From Plantago major (Eukaryota; Streptophyta; Magnoliopsida; Lamiales; Plantaginaceae): a DNA stretch of 64,000 nt. The stretch lies in NCBI GenBank assembly GCA_026545765.1, contig CM048839.1, positions 89,790,414 through 89,854,413 of the forward strand, written 5' to 3'. A model generated the notes under the pieces. That model was given only the letters and a program-made list of their open reading frames with translations, was not told the origin of the DNA and made no database searches. How positions within the stretch are numbered: position 1 is the first letter of the stretch; each line of letters starts with the position of its first letter. Made by a program: the position numbers and the translations under genes. This document shows positions 1 to 11,216 of this stretch, piece after piece.

Positions 1-140
1 GCGAGGATGTAGTTGCAATCGAAGGTGTGGCCGGAGGAGAGGATGAGTGGATCGAACATTAGGGAGTTGGAGATTGGGCAGAGGAATTCTGGTAGGGGTT
101 GGGGTTTTGGGGATGTGCTGTGGAAGGAGATTTTCCAGTA
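1..140 (-). CDS. U-box E3 ubiquitin ligase, N-terminal fragment (runs off window)
   Basis: Read on the minus strand, the frame open from about 140 down to 1 encodes a short basic/Pro-rich lead and then the start of a U-box: EFLCPIS, DPLILSSGHTF. The Cys-Pro-Ile and SSGHTF pieces are the classic U-box core, which recruits E2 enzymes for protein ubiquitination. The lead resembles plant U-box proteins of the PUB38/39 type (family knowledge, not searched). The gene continues leftward out of the window. An in-frame TAG at 141-143 precedes the frame and no ATG is visible, so either the start lies in an upstream exon or this is a decayed copy. A minisatellite begins just upstream, which could have displaced the original start. 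Confidence 0.55.
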
Positions 141-199
141 CTAGTTGGAATTCTGGTTAGTGTGAGAGAATGAATTGTTGTACTAGTTGGAATTGATGT

Positions 200-665
200 A
201 GATCTGTGATATTTTGCATATGTGAGATTTATATTGTGACAGGGGGATTTTATGTTGTATCTGTGGGATTTTGCAATTGTGAGATTTTTACTGTTTGTAG
301 GATTTTTCCATATGTGAGATTTATCTTGTATCTGAGATATTTATTTTATATCTGTAATATATATCTTGTGTATGTGAGATTTTAAAACTGGTGAATTTAT
401 CTTATGTCCGTTAGTTTTTGCATCTGTAAGATTTATCTTATGTCTGTGAGTTTTTGTATCTGTCTGTGTGTTTTTGCATCTGTGAGATTTATCTGGTGTC
501 TGTGAGTTTTTAAAACTGGAAATTTATGTTGTGTCTGTGAGTTTTTATAACTGAGGGAATTAATGTTGTGTCTGTGAGTTTTTATAACTAGGGGGATTAA
601 TGTTTTGTCTGTGTTTTTATAACTGGATGAATTAATGTTGTGTCTGTGAGTTTTTATAACTGAGG
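200..665. repeat. Degenerate T/G-rich minisatellite
   Basis: Diverged tandem units, best preserved at 495-660, where a unit of about 35 bp recurs: TGTCTGTGAGTTTTTATAAC followed by a short GGGGATTAATGTT-like part. Toward 200 the units decay into TGTGAGATTTATCTTG-like pieces. The array fills the gap between the U-box fragment and the TORMOZ promoter. A 100-residue reading frame on the minus strand over it is simply the repeat translated. It contains the complement of an AAAAACT..AGACA motif that resembles the larger array at 7-8.5 kb. Confidence 0.75.
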
Positions 666-877
666 AAAGTTCAAACTGACCGCGAACAACATAAAGAAAA
701 CCGAATTTTTCTTTTTCTAATAGAAAGCCAGACAATTTTCTAGAATTTGTGAATCATTAATCATACGTCATAGAAACTCGCTAACTGGTATAAACCTAAT
801 ACGCCTTAATCCTCCGAAATGAAGAATTCGTCCTGTGACAGAATTTTGGGGCAAATTATTTTAACCTCTTAAACCTT

Positions 878-886
878 AAACCCTAA
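878..886 (+). promoter_or_regulatory. telo-box (AAACCCTAA) in TORMOZ 5' leader
   Basis: AAACCCTAA occurs 38 bases before the start codon of the WD40 gene. Telo-boxes are characteristic of plant promoters of ribosomal-protein and ribosome-biogenesis genes. A UTP13-type SSU processome gene is an expected target. The motif is seen directly; its activity is inferred. Confidence 0.55.
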
Positions 887-924
887 AATTCTGTCTCACT
901 TCGTCAACCTCACAGCAGCTAGCT

Positions 925-3900
925 ATGGCGTCGACCACCTTAACACTGAAGCAGAACTACCGTTCCTCACAGTCTCTTCAGCAGTTCTACTCCGGTGGTC
1001 CTTTCGCTGTATCCTCCGACGGCTCCTTCCTAGTCTGCGTTTGCGATGACACTATCAAGATTGTCGACTCTTCTAACGCCGCCATTAAATCCACCATTGA
1101 AGGCGATTCCGAGTCAGTTACAGCTCTCATCCTCAGCCCAGATGATAGGTTGCTCTTTTCAACTAGCCACAGTCGCCAAATTCGAGTTTGGGACCTCTCT
1201 ACCCTCAAATGCGTCCGTTCTTGGAAGGTAGCTTTTCATGCCATTTAATTTAATTTGTCTTGCTTTGTTTCAGTTATTGGAGCTTTGGGGGTTGGGGGAT
1301 TGGAAGCATTGACTAAATTTTCGATTAGTTCGCCACCGGAATAAAAAGATGTAATCTTGATGCATTACTTAAAAAACCAAACTTTAATGGATTACATGGT
1401 TGGAATAGATTTTGCCTTTGGAAGGTCTAATATTTTTTAGTTTGAGATATAGAGTTGCAAGTATGATAGTAGGAATCCTGTGATATGCTGTTGCAGTAGT
1501 TATTTGGACTGTTGATTATTAGTAACAGCAATGTAGTATGTATTCATTTGAGTTTTAATGTATAAAAGGGACACGAAGGGCCGGTAATGGGAATGGCCTG
1601 CCATGCATCTGGAGGATTATTGGCGACAGCCGGGGCAGATCACAAGGTACAAGTTTGGGATGTGGATGGAGCTTTCTGTACCCATTACTTCAAGGGGCAT
1701 AAAGGGGTTGTAACGAGTATTATGTTCCACCGAGATCCAAGCCGGCTACTTGTGAGTTTTCATTTTCTAAAATCAGATATACTAATGTTACTTGACGAGT
1801 AAAATTAAGGTGTGATGTAAGCTTATAATTGAGTAATTACTTACAGCTTTTCACGGGCGGTGATGATGCAACTGTCAGAGTATGGGATCTCACAACCAAA
1901 AAGTGTGCTGCCATACTAGAGAAACATCAATCGACAGTTACTTCCTTGGCAATGTCTGAAGATGGATGGACCTTGCTATCTGCTGGAAGAGATAAGGCAT
2001 GTTCCAATGGCTTCCTCTACATGTTTACCTCTCTTACATTCTATACATGCAGTTGGATACTGCATTTTGATTTTTTGGGTGATTATTGGACAGAAGTTCA
2101 AGTTATGGTAGACTCCATGTTCTGGAGAGTACTATTAAAAATTGAAGTTACTAACACTTTGCATTTGGCTCTATTTGGGATCCCAAAGTTGCTATTTTTA
2201 AGCAGTAATTCTTTGTTTATTTATTTTGTTTATTCCCCTCTCTAACTAATCTCATTCTTGTATGATGTGCTATGGTAGATATACTGATTCAGTGTTATTT
2301 CAGGTTGTTAATATATGGAACCTACATGATTATAGTTGTGTGGGTACAGTACCGACTCTTGAGGCACTGGAGGCTGTCTGCATTTTATACCCTGCAACTC
2401 GTTTTGCCTCATCTTTGTCATCGTTTATGAAGAAACAGGGAAAGAAGATCAGTTCATCATCTATCCAATTCATGACAGTTGGTGAACGTGGATTAGTGCG
2501 GATTTGGAACTCAGATGGGTGAGTTTTCATAGTAATTGAATGCTGTAAAAATATTTCAATATGTGAATTAGGTTGTTTTATACAAACTTGCCTGACATGA
2601 TACTGCATGGATTCATTATTTGTTTCTTAATATGGCTTACTATCAGTTTGACCATTCTTTGTCCACCCTTTTTTGCATGCTCCCCTAGTGATAGTATTAA
2701 CATTATTTAACTCTCTAACAGGTCAGTGCTCCTTTTTAAGCAAAAATCTTCGGATTTGATTGCAAGCGCAGACACGGAAGAGGTTAAAAGAGGTTTTACC
2801 TCTGCTATGATGCTGCCATCAGATCAAGGATTGCTTTGTGCTACAGTTGACCAGCAGTTTCTAATATATGATTTGGAGGAACATGCTGAAGATGGTCTGA
2901 CTTTAGTCTTGAAGAAGAGGCTGATTGGATACAATGAAGAGATTGTTGATATGAAGTTTTTGGGTGATGAAGAACAGTTCCTTGCTGTTGCTACAAGTGT
3001 TGAGCAGGTATTGATGTGTTATCCATATGGGATGTAAGGTTCAGATTGTTGACCATGTATGTTATATCATCTTAGAATTACTTTATTTTGCTCAATTACA
3101 GTATAATGTTGAGCTAAATGTCATCATCTAAGATTTGTTTTTGTTGATCATGTCCATAATTGATGTTCAGCTTGGTTTTGTTCCTATATTGATTGCTTGG
3201 TTCTCATTATAGGTGCGAGTATATGATTTGGCATCGATGTCATGTTCCTATGTATTGACAGGCCATAGTGATGTAGTGCTGAGTCTTGATACCTGCATAT
3301 CAAGTTCAGGAAGAACACTTATTGTAACGGGAAGCAAGGACAATACTGTAAGTCTTTTGCTAATAAAATGCTTTTATCAGTTCTCCGTGTGGATGAGTAA
3401 TTTGAATTATTACATTGTTACGTATCTACATGTATTATTATCTGATCCCATTATCTCCATAGGTTAGGTTGTGGGAACCACAAAACAGATGTTGCATTGG
3501 AACTGGCATTGGCCATGTGGGGGCAGTCGGGGCTGTTGCATTCTCGAAGAAAAACCTCAACTTTTTTGTCAGTGGTAGCAGGTATCATAAGATTCTAGCA
3601 TACGTGCATATCTTACTTATGGATGTGTTTTTCTACATGATTTTGTTTACACTTGGATGTTTGTTTAAACACGAGAAGTAGTTTTTTTTTTACATGTACT
3701 AGTTTTTGCCATTATTTCTCGAGTGAATTGCTTCCAAGTTAATGATACTGTGCATGTCCTGTTGATCAATAACTTATCATATCAAGTATTTGATCCTACA
3801 ATCCTACCCTTTGATCTTTTATTGCTATATAGTATCTTATTTGTTCTTTATTTGCCCATAAATAAAAGAATATAAGGTGGTCATTCAGCACGCCAAATTC

Positions 3901-6653
3901 TTGTAAAAGTCAAGTGTATGACGCACTAACCTTATTTACACTAATGTGATGTGTAATCAAGTCCTTTACCAGAGTTGCTCATTTAGTTGAATAAGCAAGC
4001 TATTCAAGATATGTGTGCCATTTTGAAGACACCAAACACGTCAAACCTCTGTCATTTGTACACGGAGTTCCTTTAGTGCTTTATGTTGCATCTTTTGATT
4101 TTATATTTCAGCATTTTAGATCTTTTTTACATGTGGCCTGTTCTGACATCTGATGGCCATTTGTTGTGTTTCCCTCCTTTCCTCTTTTTTTTGGAAGTTT
4201 GGATTCTACTCTCCCCTGAACATTATTTTTGCTTGGTAGTGATCGCACTTTGAAGGTATGGAGCTTAGATGGCTTATCAGACGACGTGGACGAAATTTCC
4301 AACTTGAAAGCAAGATCTGCTGTAGCTGCCCACGACAAAGATATTAACTCTTTAGCTATTTCACCTGATGATAAACTTGTTTGCAGTGGCTCCCAGGTTA
4401 GTGAATCACGAAAGAACCTTGGTTCATTAACTCTTTTCCTACTAGCTTTTATTTGCAAGGAACTTGCTCACCGACTTGACTAAAATGTAAAGTGTAAGGA
4501 TATCAAATTATGATTAGTCTATTTTTATCTTTCATTTAATACTATGGAGTTTATTCCCTTGATACCTTCAAAACATTCAGGACCGCACTGCTGCCGTATG
4601 GAGGCTTCCAGATTTGGTTTCAGTTTTTGTGCTTAAAGGACATAAGAGGGGCATATGGTCTGTGGAATTTTCTCCAGTCGACAAATGTGTCCTAACTGCC
4701 TCTGGTGATAAGACAATTAAAATATGGTCCATCTCAGATGGTTCATGTCTAAAAACATTTGAAGGGCACACATCAAGTGTCCTTAGAGCATCGTATATAA
4801 CCCGTGGGACTCAGCTTGTATCTAGTGGTATTTTAACCCTTAACCTCCAATCAATATTTATCACTAAAACGGTGAAATCGTATATGGTTTTGAATGGTTT
4901 TCCTTTGATATCAGGTGCCGATGGCCTGGTGAAGCTTTGGACTGTGAAAACCAGCGAATGTGTGGCTACCTATGACCAGCATGAAGACAAGGTGCTGTAT
5001 CACCCCCCCCCCCCCCCATTCAGCAGTACTCTTTATATTAAAAGCTGGTTATTGACAAATGAGTATATTTGATATCATCCAAATAAGTTGTGTAGGTTCC
5101 CAAACGGACAAACCAATTAGAGTAAATTAGATGTCAAGTTTCACTTTTTCGTAATCTGTCTTTATGCAAATTGCTTGTTTTAGATCTTGCCGTTCCCCTC
5201 CCTAGTATTAAATCAGTTCATTTAGTGTTTACTCACACGCCATTAATTCTGCAGATATGGGCTTTAGCTGTTGGGAAACGTACGGAGATGCTTGCTACAG
5301 GTGGTGGTGATGCTGTAATTAACTTGTGGCATGATTCCACATCTGAGGAACAGGATGAAGCTTTCCGTAAAGAAGTGGGCATCTCATTATCTATTTCAAT
5401 CTCTTGCATCATGAAATCAAATTCTTTTTACTAAATTATTTACATGGGATGATATTATGATGGTTACTCGGGGAGATTTTTACGTCTGTGTGCCTACATT
5501 TGGGACTTCCAATCTGGAGTCTTGAATGCCTGTTATTTCTTCACTTTTTGAGGGGTTATTTATATTTGTGAAGGATTTTTGTTTCATTATTGTTGTGTGC
5601 ATCTCCGTTTACATTTTGGACAGAACTAATGTGGGGTAACATATTATTCCAGGAGGAAAGTGTGTTAAGAGGTCAAGAACTAGAAAATGCTGTACTAGAT
5701 GCTGATTATACTAGAGCCATCCGGCTTGCATATGAACTCCGCAGACCTCATAAACTTTTTGAGTTATTTAGTGAAATCTGCAGGTAATTTGTTTGTTCCA
5801 ATTGCAATTGTGTTACTTGTGTATCTCTACAGAATTCTTGTATTTTACCTAGAACTCTCTACAGGAAGACCGATGCCAACCAGCACATTGAGAAAGCACT
5901 TTCACCTCTTGGAAAAGAAGAGTTGCATATGCTTTTGGAATACATTAGAGAATGGAACACGAAACCTAAATTCTGTCATATCGCACAATTTGTGCTGCAG
6001 CGAGTCTTTACCATCCTTCCTCCTACAGAAATTGTCGAGGTATTTGCAATAATTCTACTTGTCGCTACTTGAAGCGGTGTGAAAGATAAATTGCACAAAT
6101 GCCCATCCCTCACATTATGGAAATTACATAAGCTCACTGTGTGCGTTAAGTAAATTAACAGAAAATACTGTGAAATTACAGAATTGGTTGCCTTCAAAAA
6201 AAGTCTTTTGTAGTAAACCGCTCAGTATTTCTTTATGTTTGGAGTACTCCAATTTTGCAGTCTGTTTGCTTTGACATCCGTCAACTGCGGATCTATTGTA
6301 ATTCCCTAATGTGAGGGGGTGCTTGTGGTTTGCAGATGAAAGGCATTGGTGAACTGCTGGAAGGCCTTATCCCATATTCCCAGAGGCATTTCACTAGAAT
6401 AGATAGGCTAGAAAGAAGCACATTCCTCTTGGATTATACCCTGACCGGTATGTCTGTCATTGAACCTGAAGCAGCCGAAAAGGATTCAAGAGACCAGAAT
6501 GTGAACCCCTCTGTAGCACAAGATCAAGAAGACGACTTCCAACAAGAAGTGGTCTTAACAAAGAAGCGAAAGTCAAAGAAATCCCATGAGAAAAAGCAGA
6601 AAAAGAGCAAGGTGGCCTACGTAAGTACCGCACCCGTACCATCACAGGCGTAA
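925..6653 (+). CDS. TOZ: TORMOZ / UTP13-like WD40 protein of the SSU processome, 14 exons
   Basis: Exons: 925-1227, 1569-1751, 1847-1996, 2304-2518, 2722-3007, 3213-3347, 3463-3581, 4240-4396, 4581-4827, 4915-4991, 5255-5374, 5653-5783, 5865-6039, 6336-6653. All junctions keep phase and give 871 residues; Arabidopsis TORMOZ (At5g16750) is about 876. The protein is a long run of WD40 repeats (residues ~15-660: HSRQIRVWDL, DDATVRVWDL, GSKDNTVRLW, SGDKTIKIWSI), then the Utp13 C-terminal domain (about 665-800: RGQELENAVLDADY, GELLEGLIPYSQRH) and a Lys-rich tail. By family knowledge it acts in the nucleolus in the UTP-B part of the small-subunit processome for pre-18S rRNA maturation. In Arabidopsis its loss disturbs embryo division planes. 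Intron 3 (1997-2303) starts with GC rather than GT. The gene looks intact. Confidence 0.95.
5003..5017 (+). repeat. poly(C) tract of 15 in TORMOZ intron 10
   Basis: Fifteen consecutive C begin 11 bases after the 5' splice site of intron 10, an unusual position for a homopolymer. Length may vary between individuals or be a sequencing artefact. Confidence 0.8.
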
Positions 6654-7019
6654 TATGTAGTATTATTACTTTGGATGATTCTTGTACCTGATGTATGTTG
6701 CACTTGCATCGCATTCTATACGAAGACTGGGTAATGTCGCCCACAATTTTGTTTTATGAGTTAGCGATTATTTGAGTTCTTTTCGGTCTGTGTAAAGGAA
6801 TTGTAAGTTAATTCTCTACCAATCTTGAAAAAATGAGCTCTTGGAATTATTCTATACATTCAAGTGATTAAGAAACTCCAAAATAGAGTAGACGTCACTG
6901 GGTTATGCATTTTCATCTGGTGTGTGTACTTGTGTTGGCAGTTTCCCCAATTAGTGCTAAACGATTGTTTTTGGAGTATGTATTACGAAATACTCCTATA
7001 TATAGGAAAGTCCCGAAAG
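6654..7019. other. 3' flank of TORMOZ, no further gene seen
   Basis: AT-rich sequence after the TORMOZ stop, presumably 3' UTR and terminator. No convincing coding frame or repeat was recognised. Confidence 0.5.
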
Positions 7020-8520
7020 TTTCATTCAAATGTTAAAACTAGACAATTATACATTTTTTATTGACTTGGTTTTTTTATGGTTTTTCCGGATCTTTTGACC
7101 CGGATTCATTAAAAACGGGTCAAGTATAATGTAAAAACTAGACAATATAGACAATTATGTTTCACTGAGTAAATTTCTGGATAAGTAATAAAACTAGACA
7201 ATTCATTTATAAAACTAGACAATTCAGTTACAAAACTAGATAATATCATCATCAGTTGAAAACACTAATTTTTCTTCGATTGCTTTAGTTTCTTCAGAGT
7301 ATTCTTCTTCAAATTATCCAATACACCCTCTTCAAAATCATCATCAGCATAAGGTCTCTTATATCAAGGAAAATGAGTTTCTTGGAACAGCTCCATATGC
7401 TTCATCATAAAAACACCACAGTCAAAAGTTCCAAGTTTACCAAGTCCAATCAAGCTTCACAATTTATACAAAAAAAAAAAAACATTGAACATTTATACAA
7501 AAACTAGAAAATTCCTCTCATAAACTAGACAATATAATGTAAAAACTAGAGAATTCATCTCTTAAACTAAACAATATAGTGTAAAAACTAAATAATATAG
7601 ACAATTATGTTCATGTTTGATCATAAAACTAGACAATATACACTAAAAACTAGAGAATTCCTAGATATAATGTAAAAACTAGAAAATTTCTCGCATAAAC
7701 TAGACAATATAATGTAAAAACTAAACAATATAATGTAAATTTAATATCATGTAAAAACTAGAGAATTTCTTTCATAAACTAAACAATATAATGTAAAAAC
7801 TAGACAATATAGACAATTATGTTCATGTTTGATAATAAAACTAGACAATATATACTAAAAACTAGACAAATATGTTGATATCAGTTAGTAAATATCTTGA
7901 ATAAACTTATTGCCACTCGATATAAGAAAAAAATAAATTTAATATCATGTAAAAACTAGATAATTCCTTTTATAAACTAAACAATATAATGTAAAAACTA
8001 GACAATATAGACAATTATGTTCATGTTTGATAATAAAACTAGACAATATTTCGTAAAAACTAGACAATATCCTCTAAAAACTAGACAAATATGTTGAGAT
8101 CAGTTAGTAAATTTGATAGTTGAAGGTGAAAATGTAAAAACTAGAGAATTCCAAGACAATATAATGTAAAAACTAGAGAACTCCTCGCATAAACTAGACA
8201 ATATGATGTAAAAACTAGACAATATAATGTAACAACTGGACAGACAACATGAAACGATCCTAATGTACCAAATAACAGACAACACGAAACTAGACAATTA
8301 CACACAAAAAAGCTGTAAAACATTAAAAAGTAGACAATATATGTTAAAAACTAGACAATTTCACACAAAACATTCAGAAAATTCAAACAGACAACAAATC
8401 CCCACTAAAAACATATACAGTGTACACAACCACATAGCAAATCTAAAAATCATAAAAAGTAGATGATACATGTTAAAAACTATACAATACTTACTAAAAC
8501 CTAGACAGTTTCCACAAAAA
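7020..8520 (+). repeat. Large AT-rich minisatellite, AAAACTAGACAATATA-type units
   Basis: Several dozen variants of AAAACTAGACAAT followed by ATAATGTA or TTC are strung over about 1.5 kb (for example around 7194-7250, 7500-7870, 7950-8230). Larger blocks also recur, such as GACAATATAGACAATTATG + TTCATGTTTGATAATAAAAC near 7601, 7807 and 8007. Spacing is irregular and the units drift, so this is a minisatellite and not a CRISPR array. Such arrays are common as subterminal repeats of plant transposons; the host element could not be bounded. Confidence 0.85.
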
Positions 8521-8661
8521 ATGTTCAAAACAAACAAACATTCCACAGTTTCCCACAATAAGATTCAAATGAAGAACATGACCATAAAATTCAACTGTAA
8601 ATCAACAGATCTGGCAAAACAACTCAATTACGAACCATAAACGCAACTAAAAAACACTTAC

Positions 8662-8740
8662 CCATGCCGAAAACAGGATTATAGTGAATAGGATGCTCCG
8701 TGTTCACTTGAGCAGTAACATTCATGTTCGATTCCGCCAT
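8662..8740 (-). CDS. Candidate first coding exon of an unidentified gene or transposon
   Basis: On the minus strand an ATG at 8740 opens a 26-residue stretch (MAESNMNVTAQVNTEHPIHY, then NPVFGMG) that runs straight into a consensus donor GTAAGT at 8661. Just upstream on the same strand lies a purine/pyrimidine-biased leader. The start plus clean donor looks like a real first exon. The minisatellite at 7.0-8.5 kb lies where intron or downstream exons would be, and no continuation was recognised. It may be the 5' end of a degraded transposon gene; family not identified. Confidence 0.3.
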
Positions 8741-8789
8741 TAAAATGCCTAATAAGCAAAAACGAGATGAATAGAAGGTTAAAATCGAA

Positions 8790-9062
8790 CTGACAACAAA
8801 ATCCAGAGAAAATGGCGATGAAACTGAAGAGTGAAACCGAAAATCGAGTGACAAAAACGAAAATCGAACAACAACAACCGCGATGAAACTGAAAATCGAG
8901 CAACAACAACGAAAATCGAACAACAACAATCGCGATGAAACTGAAGAGAAGAAACTGAAAATAGAAAATCGAGCAACAACAACGAGCAAAACGCAAAAAT
9001 CGAGCAACAATGAAGCAACAAAACGCAAAAACGAACTCAAAAACACTAAAATCAAGTTTCAA
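8790..9062. repeat. CGATGAAACTGAAAATCGAGC + AACAACAAC minisatellite
   Basis: Short units of the kinds GATGAAACTGAA, AAATCGAGC and AACAACAAC alternate over about 270 bases. Long frames on both strands here are by-products of this biased composition. If the exon at 8662-8740 is real, this lies in its leader. Confidence 0.6.
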
Positions 9063-9773
9063 CAGCCATTACCTGATGATCGCACAATGAATCGTTAAAA
9101 GTAGAGAGAAAATCGCTCCAGAAACAATGAGATCGGATCTGGATCTGGATGAACAAGCTTTCCAGCATCTTTAATAGACACATCTCGATCTGATCGGTTT
9201 CCACTGATCGTTTGCCTTTGAACACGTTAAGAAAGCAATTGCGAGACTCCGTTTAACAGCAGAGGTGATGACGTCGTGGTGTGGAGGAGACGGTTATGGC
9301 GGATATATTGGTGGTGGTGTGGTTGAGGAATAGGATGAGGAAGAGGGTGTAGGAGAAGTTAACGTTTTTTGAAGTGCTGGAGAAAATTTTGTACATCTGT
9401 ATTCTATTCAACTTTCTTTGGTTTTTATATATTAGTGGGTTGATCCGATCCGGATTGGGTCGACCCGCGAACTTGATTGTAAGTTGAGTTGTTGGGTTTT
9501 GAAGGGACTTTTTGGATTCTCTGGACTTTTATGAGACTTAGTATTGTTTTTGTGGGTCTTGATGGGCCATTAAATGTGACGACTGCTGGGCCGGCATCAC
9601 TTTCTTATTGGGCCCCGCTATTTTAGAATAATTAAGACACATGTTTTGCCTGCTTCCTTTTAGGGCAATGTGCTAACAACTCAATCTCTTAGAACGGACA
9701 TATGAAATGTGGAAATCTGAATTTGTGCAATCATACTAGTACTAGTCCAGTTGATCGATATCTTACTCTTCTA
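9063..9773. other. Intergenic, nothing assigned
   Basis: Mixed-composition sequence with a (GGATCT)-like stretch near 9134 and GGGTCGACCCG near 9465. No gene was recognised. Confidence 0.4.
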
Positions 9774-10030
9774 CTCCCTACTTTCCGGAGAACTTCATAT
9801 ATTCGGGCTGGTGTGTAGTTTTAAGTGAAAAGTTAAAGTAATGATAAAAGATGTTAAAAAATGGTAGGAAAAGTTTACTTTTAGTTGCAGAATGTGTAAT
9901 TCGTGTCTAAAGTTGAGATTGTTTATTATTTCTTGGGTGTGGGGTAACCTCCTTTTTCAATATTGTATATATGAAGTTATGTGATACAACTAAAATGACA
10001 AAAGTATGAAATTATACGGGGTGGAGGGAG
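9774..10030. mobile_element. Stowaway-type MITE
   Basis: A 257-bp element flanked by TA on both sides (9772-9773 and 10031-10032). The left end reads CTCCCTACTTTCCGG and the complement of the right end CTCCCTCCACCCCGT; both continue into matching ACTTCATAT / AATTTCATAC. TA duplication plus CTCCCTCC ends are the hallmark of Stowaway (Tc1/Mariner-derived) MITEs. No coding capacity. Confidence 0.8.
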
Positions 10031-10578
10031 TACTTAAACTCTACCAGAATCATAATTCAATAATCAACTCCAGTTGAATTATGATTTATCACCTCGAAAT
10101 TTTGACTCAGTGTGTGTTTGAATCGAACATCAAATGTTTAGACCACTCCCAATGGGCCTTAGCTAAGGTCGTGAATAGTGGCGGTCGTGAGCTAAGGCTG
10201 ATTTAACGACCACTGCAGAAAAAAAATTGTCTAACAGGTCGTGCTAAGGCCATGAATAGTGTTTTTAATATTTTTTTTGTATTTTTTTTAACTTGCTTAA
10301 CATATTATAAGAGTGTTTAGAAGTTGAAATTACTCAAATTGGATTCTTAAAACTCGTTTTATAATTTATTGAGATTGAAATCAGAATGAAAAAATGAGGA
10401 AAAAACAGAATAAATCTAGTACAAGAAATCATAAAGTCTGCACTTTATGAGAGTAGGTACCTTTGGATACCCGACTACACAGCATCAAACCTCATTCCAA
10501 GGATTGAATTCCAAGGTGAATCTCAATTTCATCTGAATCTGAAGTCTCAATTCCAACATGAATTTTGACTCGTTTCAC

Positions 10579-10586
10579 TATAAATA
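10579..10586 (+). promoter_or_regulatory. TATA box of Harbinger ORF1
   Basis: TATAAATA lies 80 bases before the ORF1 start at 10666, followed by a CA/TC-rich leader typical of plant 5' UTRs. Confidence 0.5.
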
Positions 10587-10665
10587 GACTACACTTATTC
10601 ATCCAAACCTCACACTCAACAACACAATATCAGATCAAATATCCAACTCAAACACTCTTTGCAAG

Positions 10666-11216
10666 ATGTCTTCCAATGAGCCGTGGAATGTGATCCCTGA
10701 TGCGCAAATATGGACGGAAGCCCAAGAGAATGCTGCTCGTACCTATCAAGACTTCCATTTATACGATGGGAAGATGACCAAGGAAAGTGTGGTATTCATG
10801 CTTGATAGTTTGTTGAAGTGTGCCCAGCTAGGGATGTGGTGTTATCCTCACAAGCAGGAGCAAGCCCTACTGGTGGTGCAGAACCAGCTTGCGGAGCAAG
10901 GTGCCAACTATACGTTGGAAGACATGAAGGCTGAGGTGGAGAAGCTCTATACAAGGACTTTTGCTACAACAGGATCCTCACTTGGCCTTGTAAATGACAT
11001 GGTTGCATTAGCTTCAGTGGTGGTAGGAATCGAGTCGACTTGAAGGTCTGGGCAGAGATAATGCGCTATGACTGTCACGCTAAGTGGTACTACGTGGTTG
11101 ATGAACCACTATTTGAACAACTAAAGGTTATGTTTAAGAAATGTAAGTGTGAGGATCCGGTGATGATGCGAGAAGATGCCCCCACCCGTGTTCAAAGACA
11201 TTCCAATGCAAGGTGA
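10666..11216 (+). pseudogene. Harbinger ORF1, Myb/SANT-like DNA-binding protein, frameshifted
   Basis: The first frame (10666-11043) gives 125 residues with an N-terminal MSSNEPWNVIPDAQIW and a helical region ending LEDMKAEVEKLYTR. This matches the layout of Myb/SANT-like proteins carried by plant PIF elements, which bind transposon ends and help import the transposase. Coding similarity then continues in another frame from about 11043 (KVWAEIMRYDCHAKWYYVVD) to a stop at 11214-11216. That change of frame indicates at least one frameshift between about 10960 and 11043. An AATGAAATAAAA polyadenylation-like signal follows near 11363. Function is inferred from family and position. Confidence 0.65.

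Noticed and set aside
7020-8520. Repeat-spacer look of the AAAACTAGACAAT array, reminiscent of CRISPR
   Set aside because: Units and spacings drift, the spacers are themselves repeats, and the surrounding genome is clearly plant nuclear DNA.
8624-9062. Long Phe/Ser/Val-rich reading frames on the minus strand
   Set aside because: They translate the GAAAATCGAGCAACAACAAC minisatellite; overlapping frames of similar length and composition show it is a repeat effect.
7003-9550. A single transposon bounded by AAAGTCCC-like inverted ends around the minisatellite
   Set aside because: Only about 8 bases match between GGAAAGTCCCGAAAG near 7006 and the complement of GAAGGGACTTTTTGG near 9501, with no target duplication.
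10666-11043. A host gene for a 125-residue protein
   Set aside because: It lies inside the Harbinger boundaries, at the usual ORF1 position, and continues in another frame; it is the transposon's own gene.
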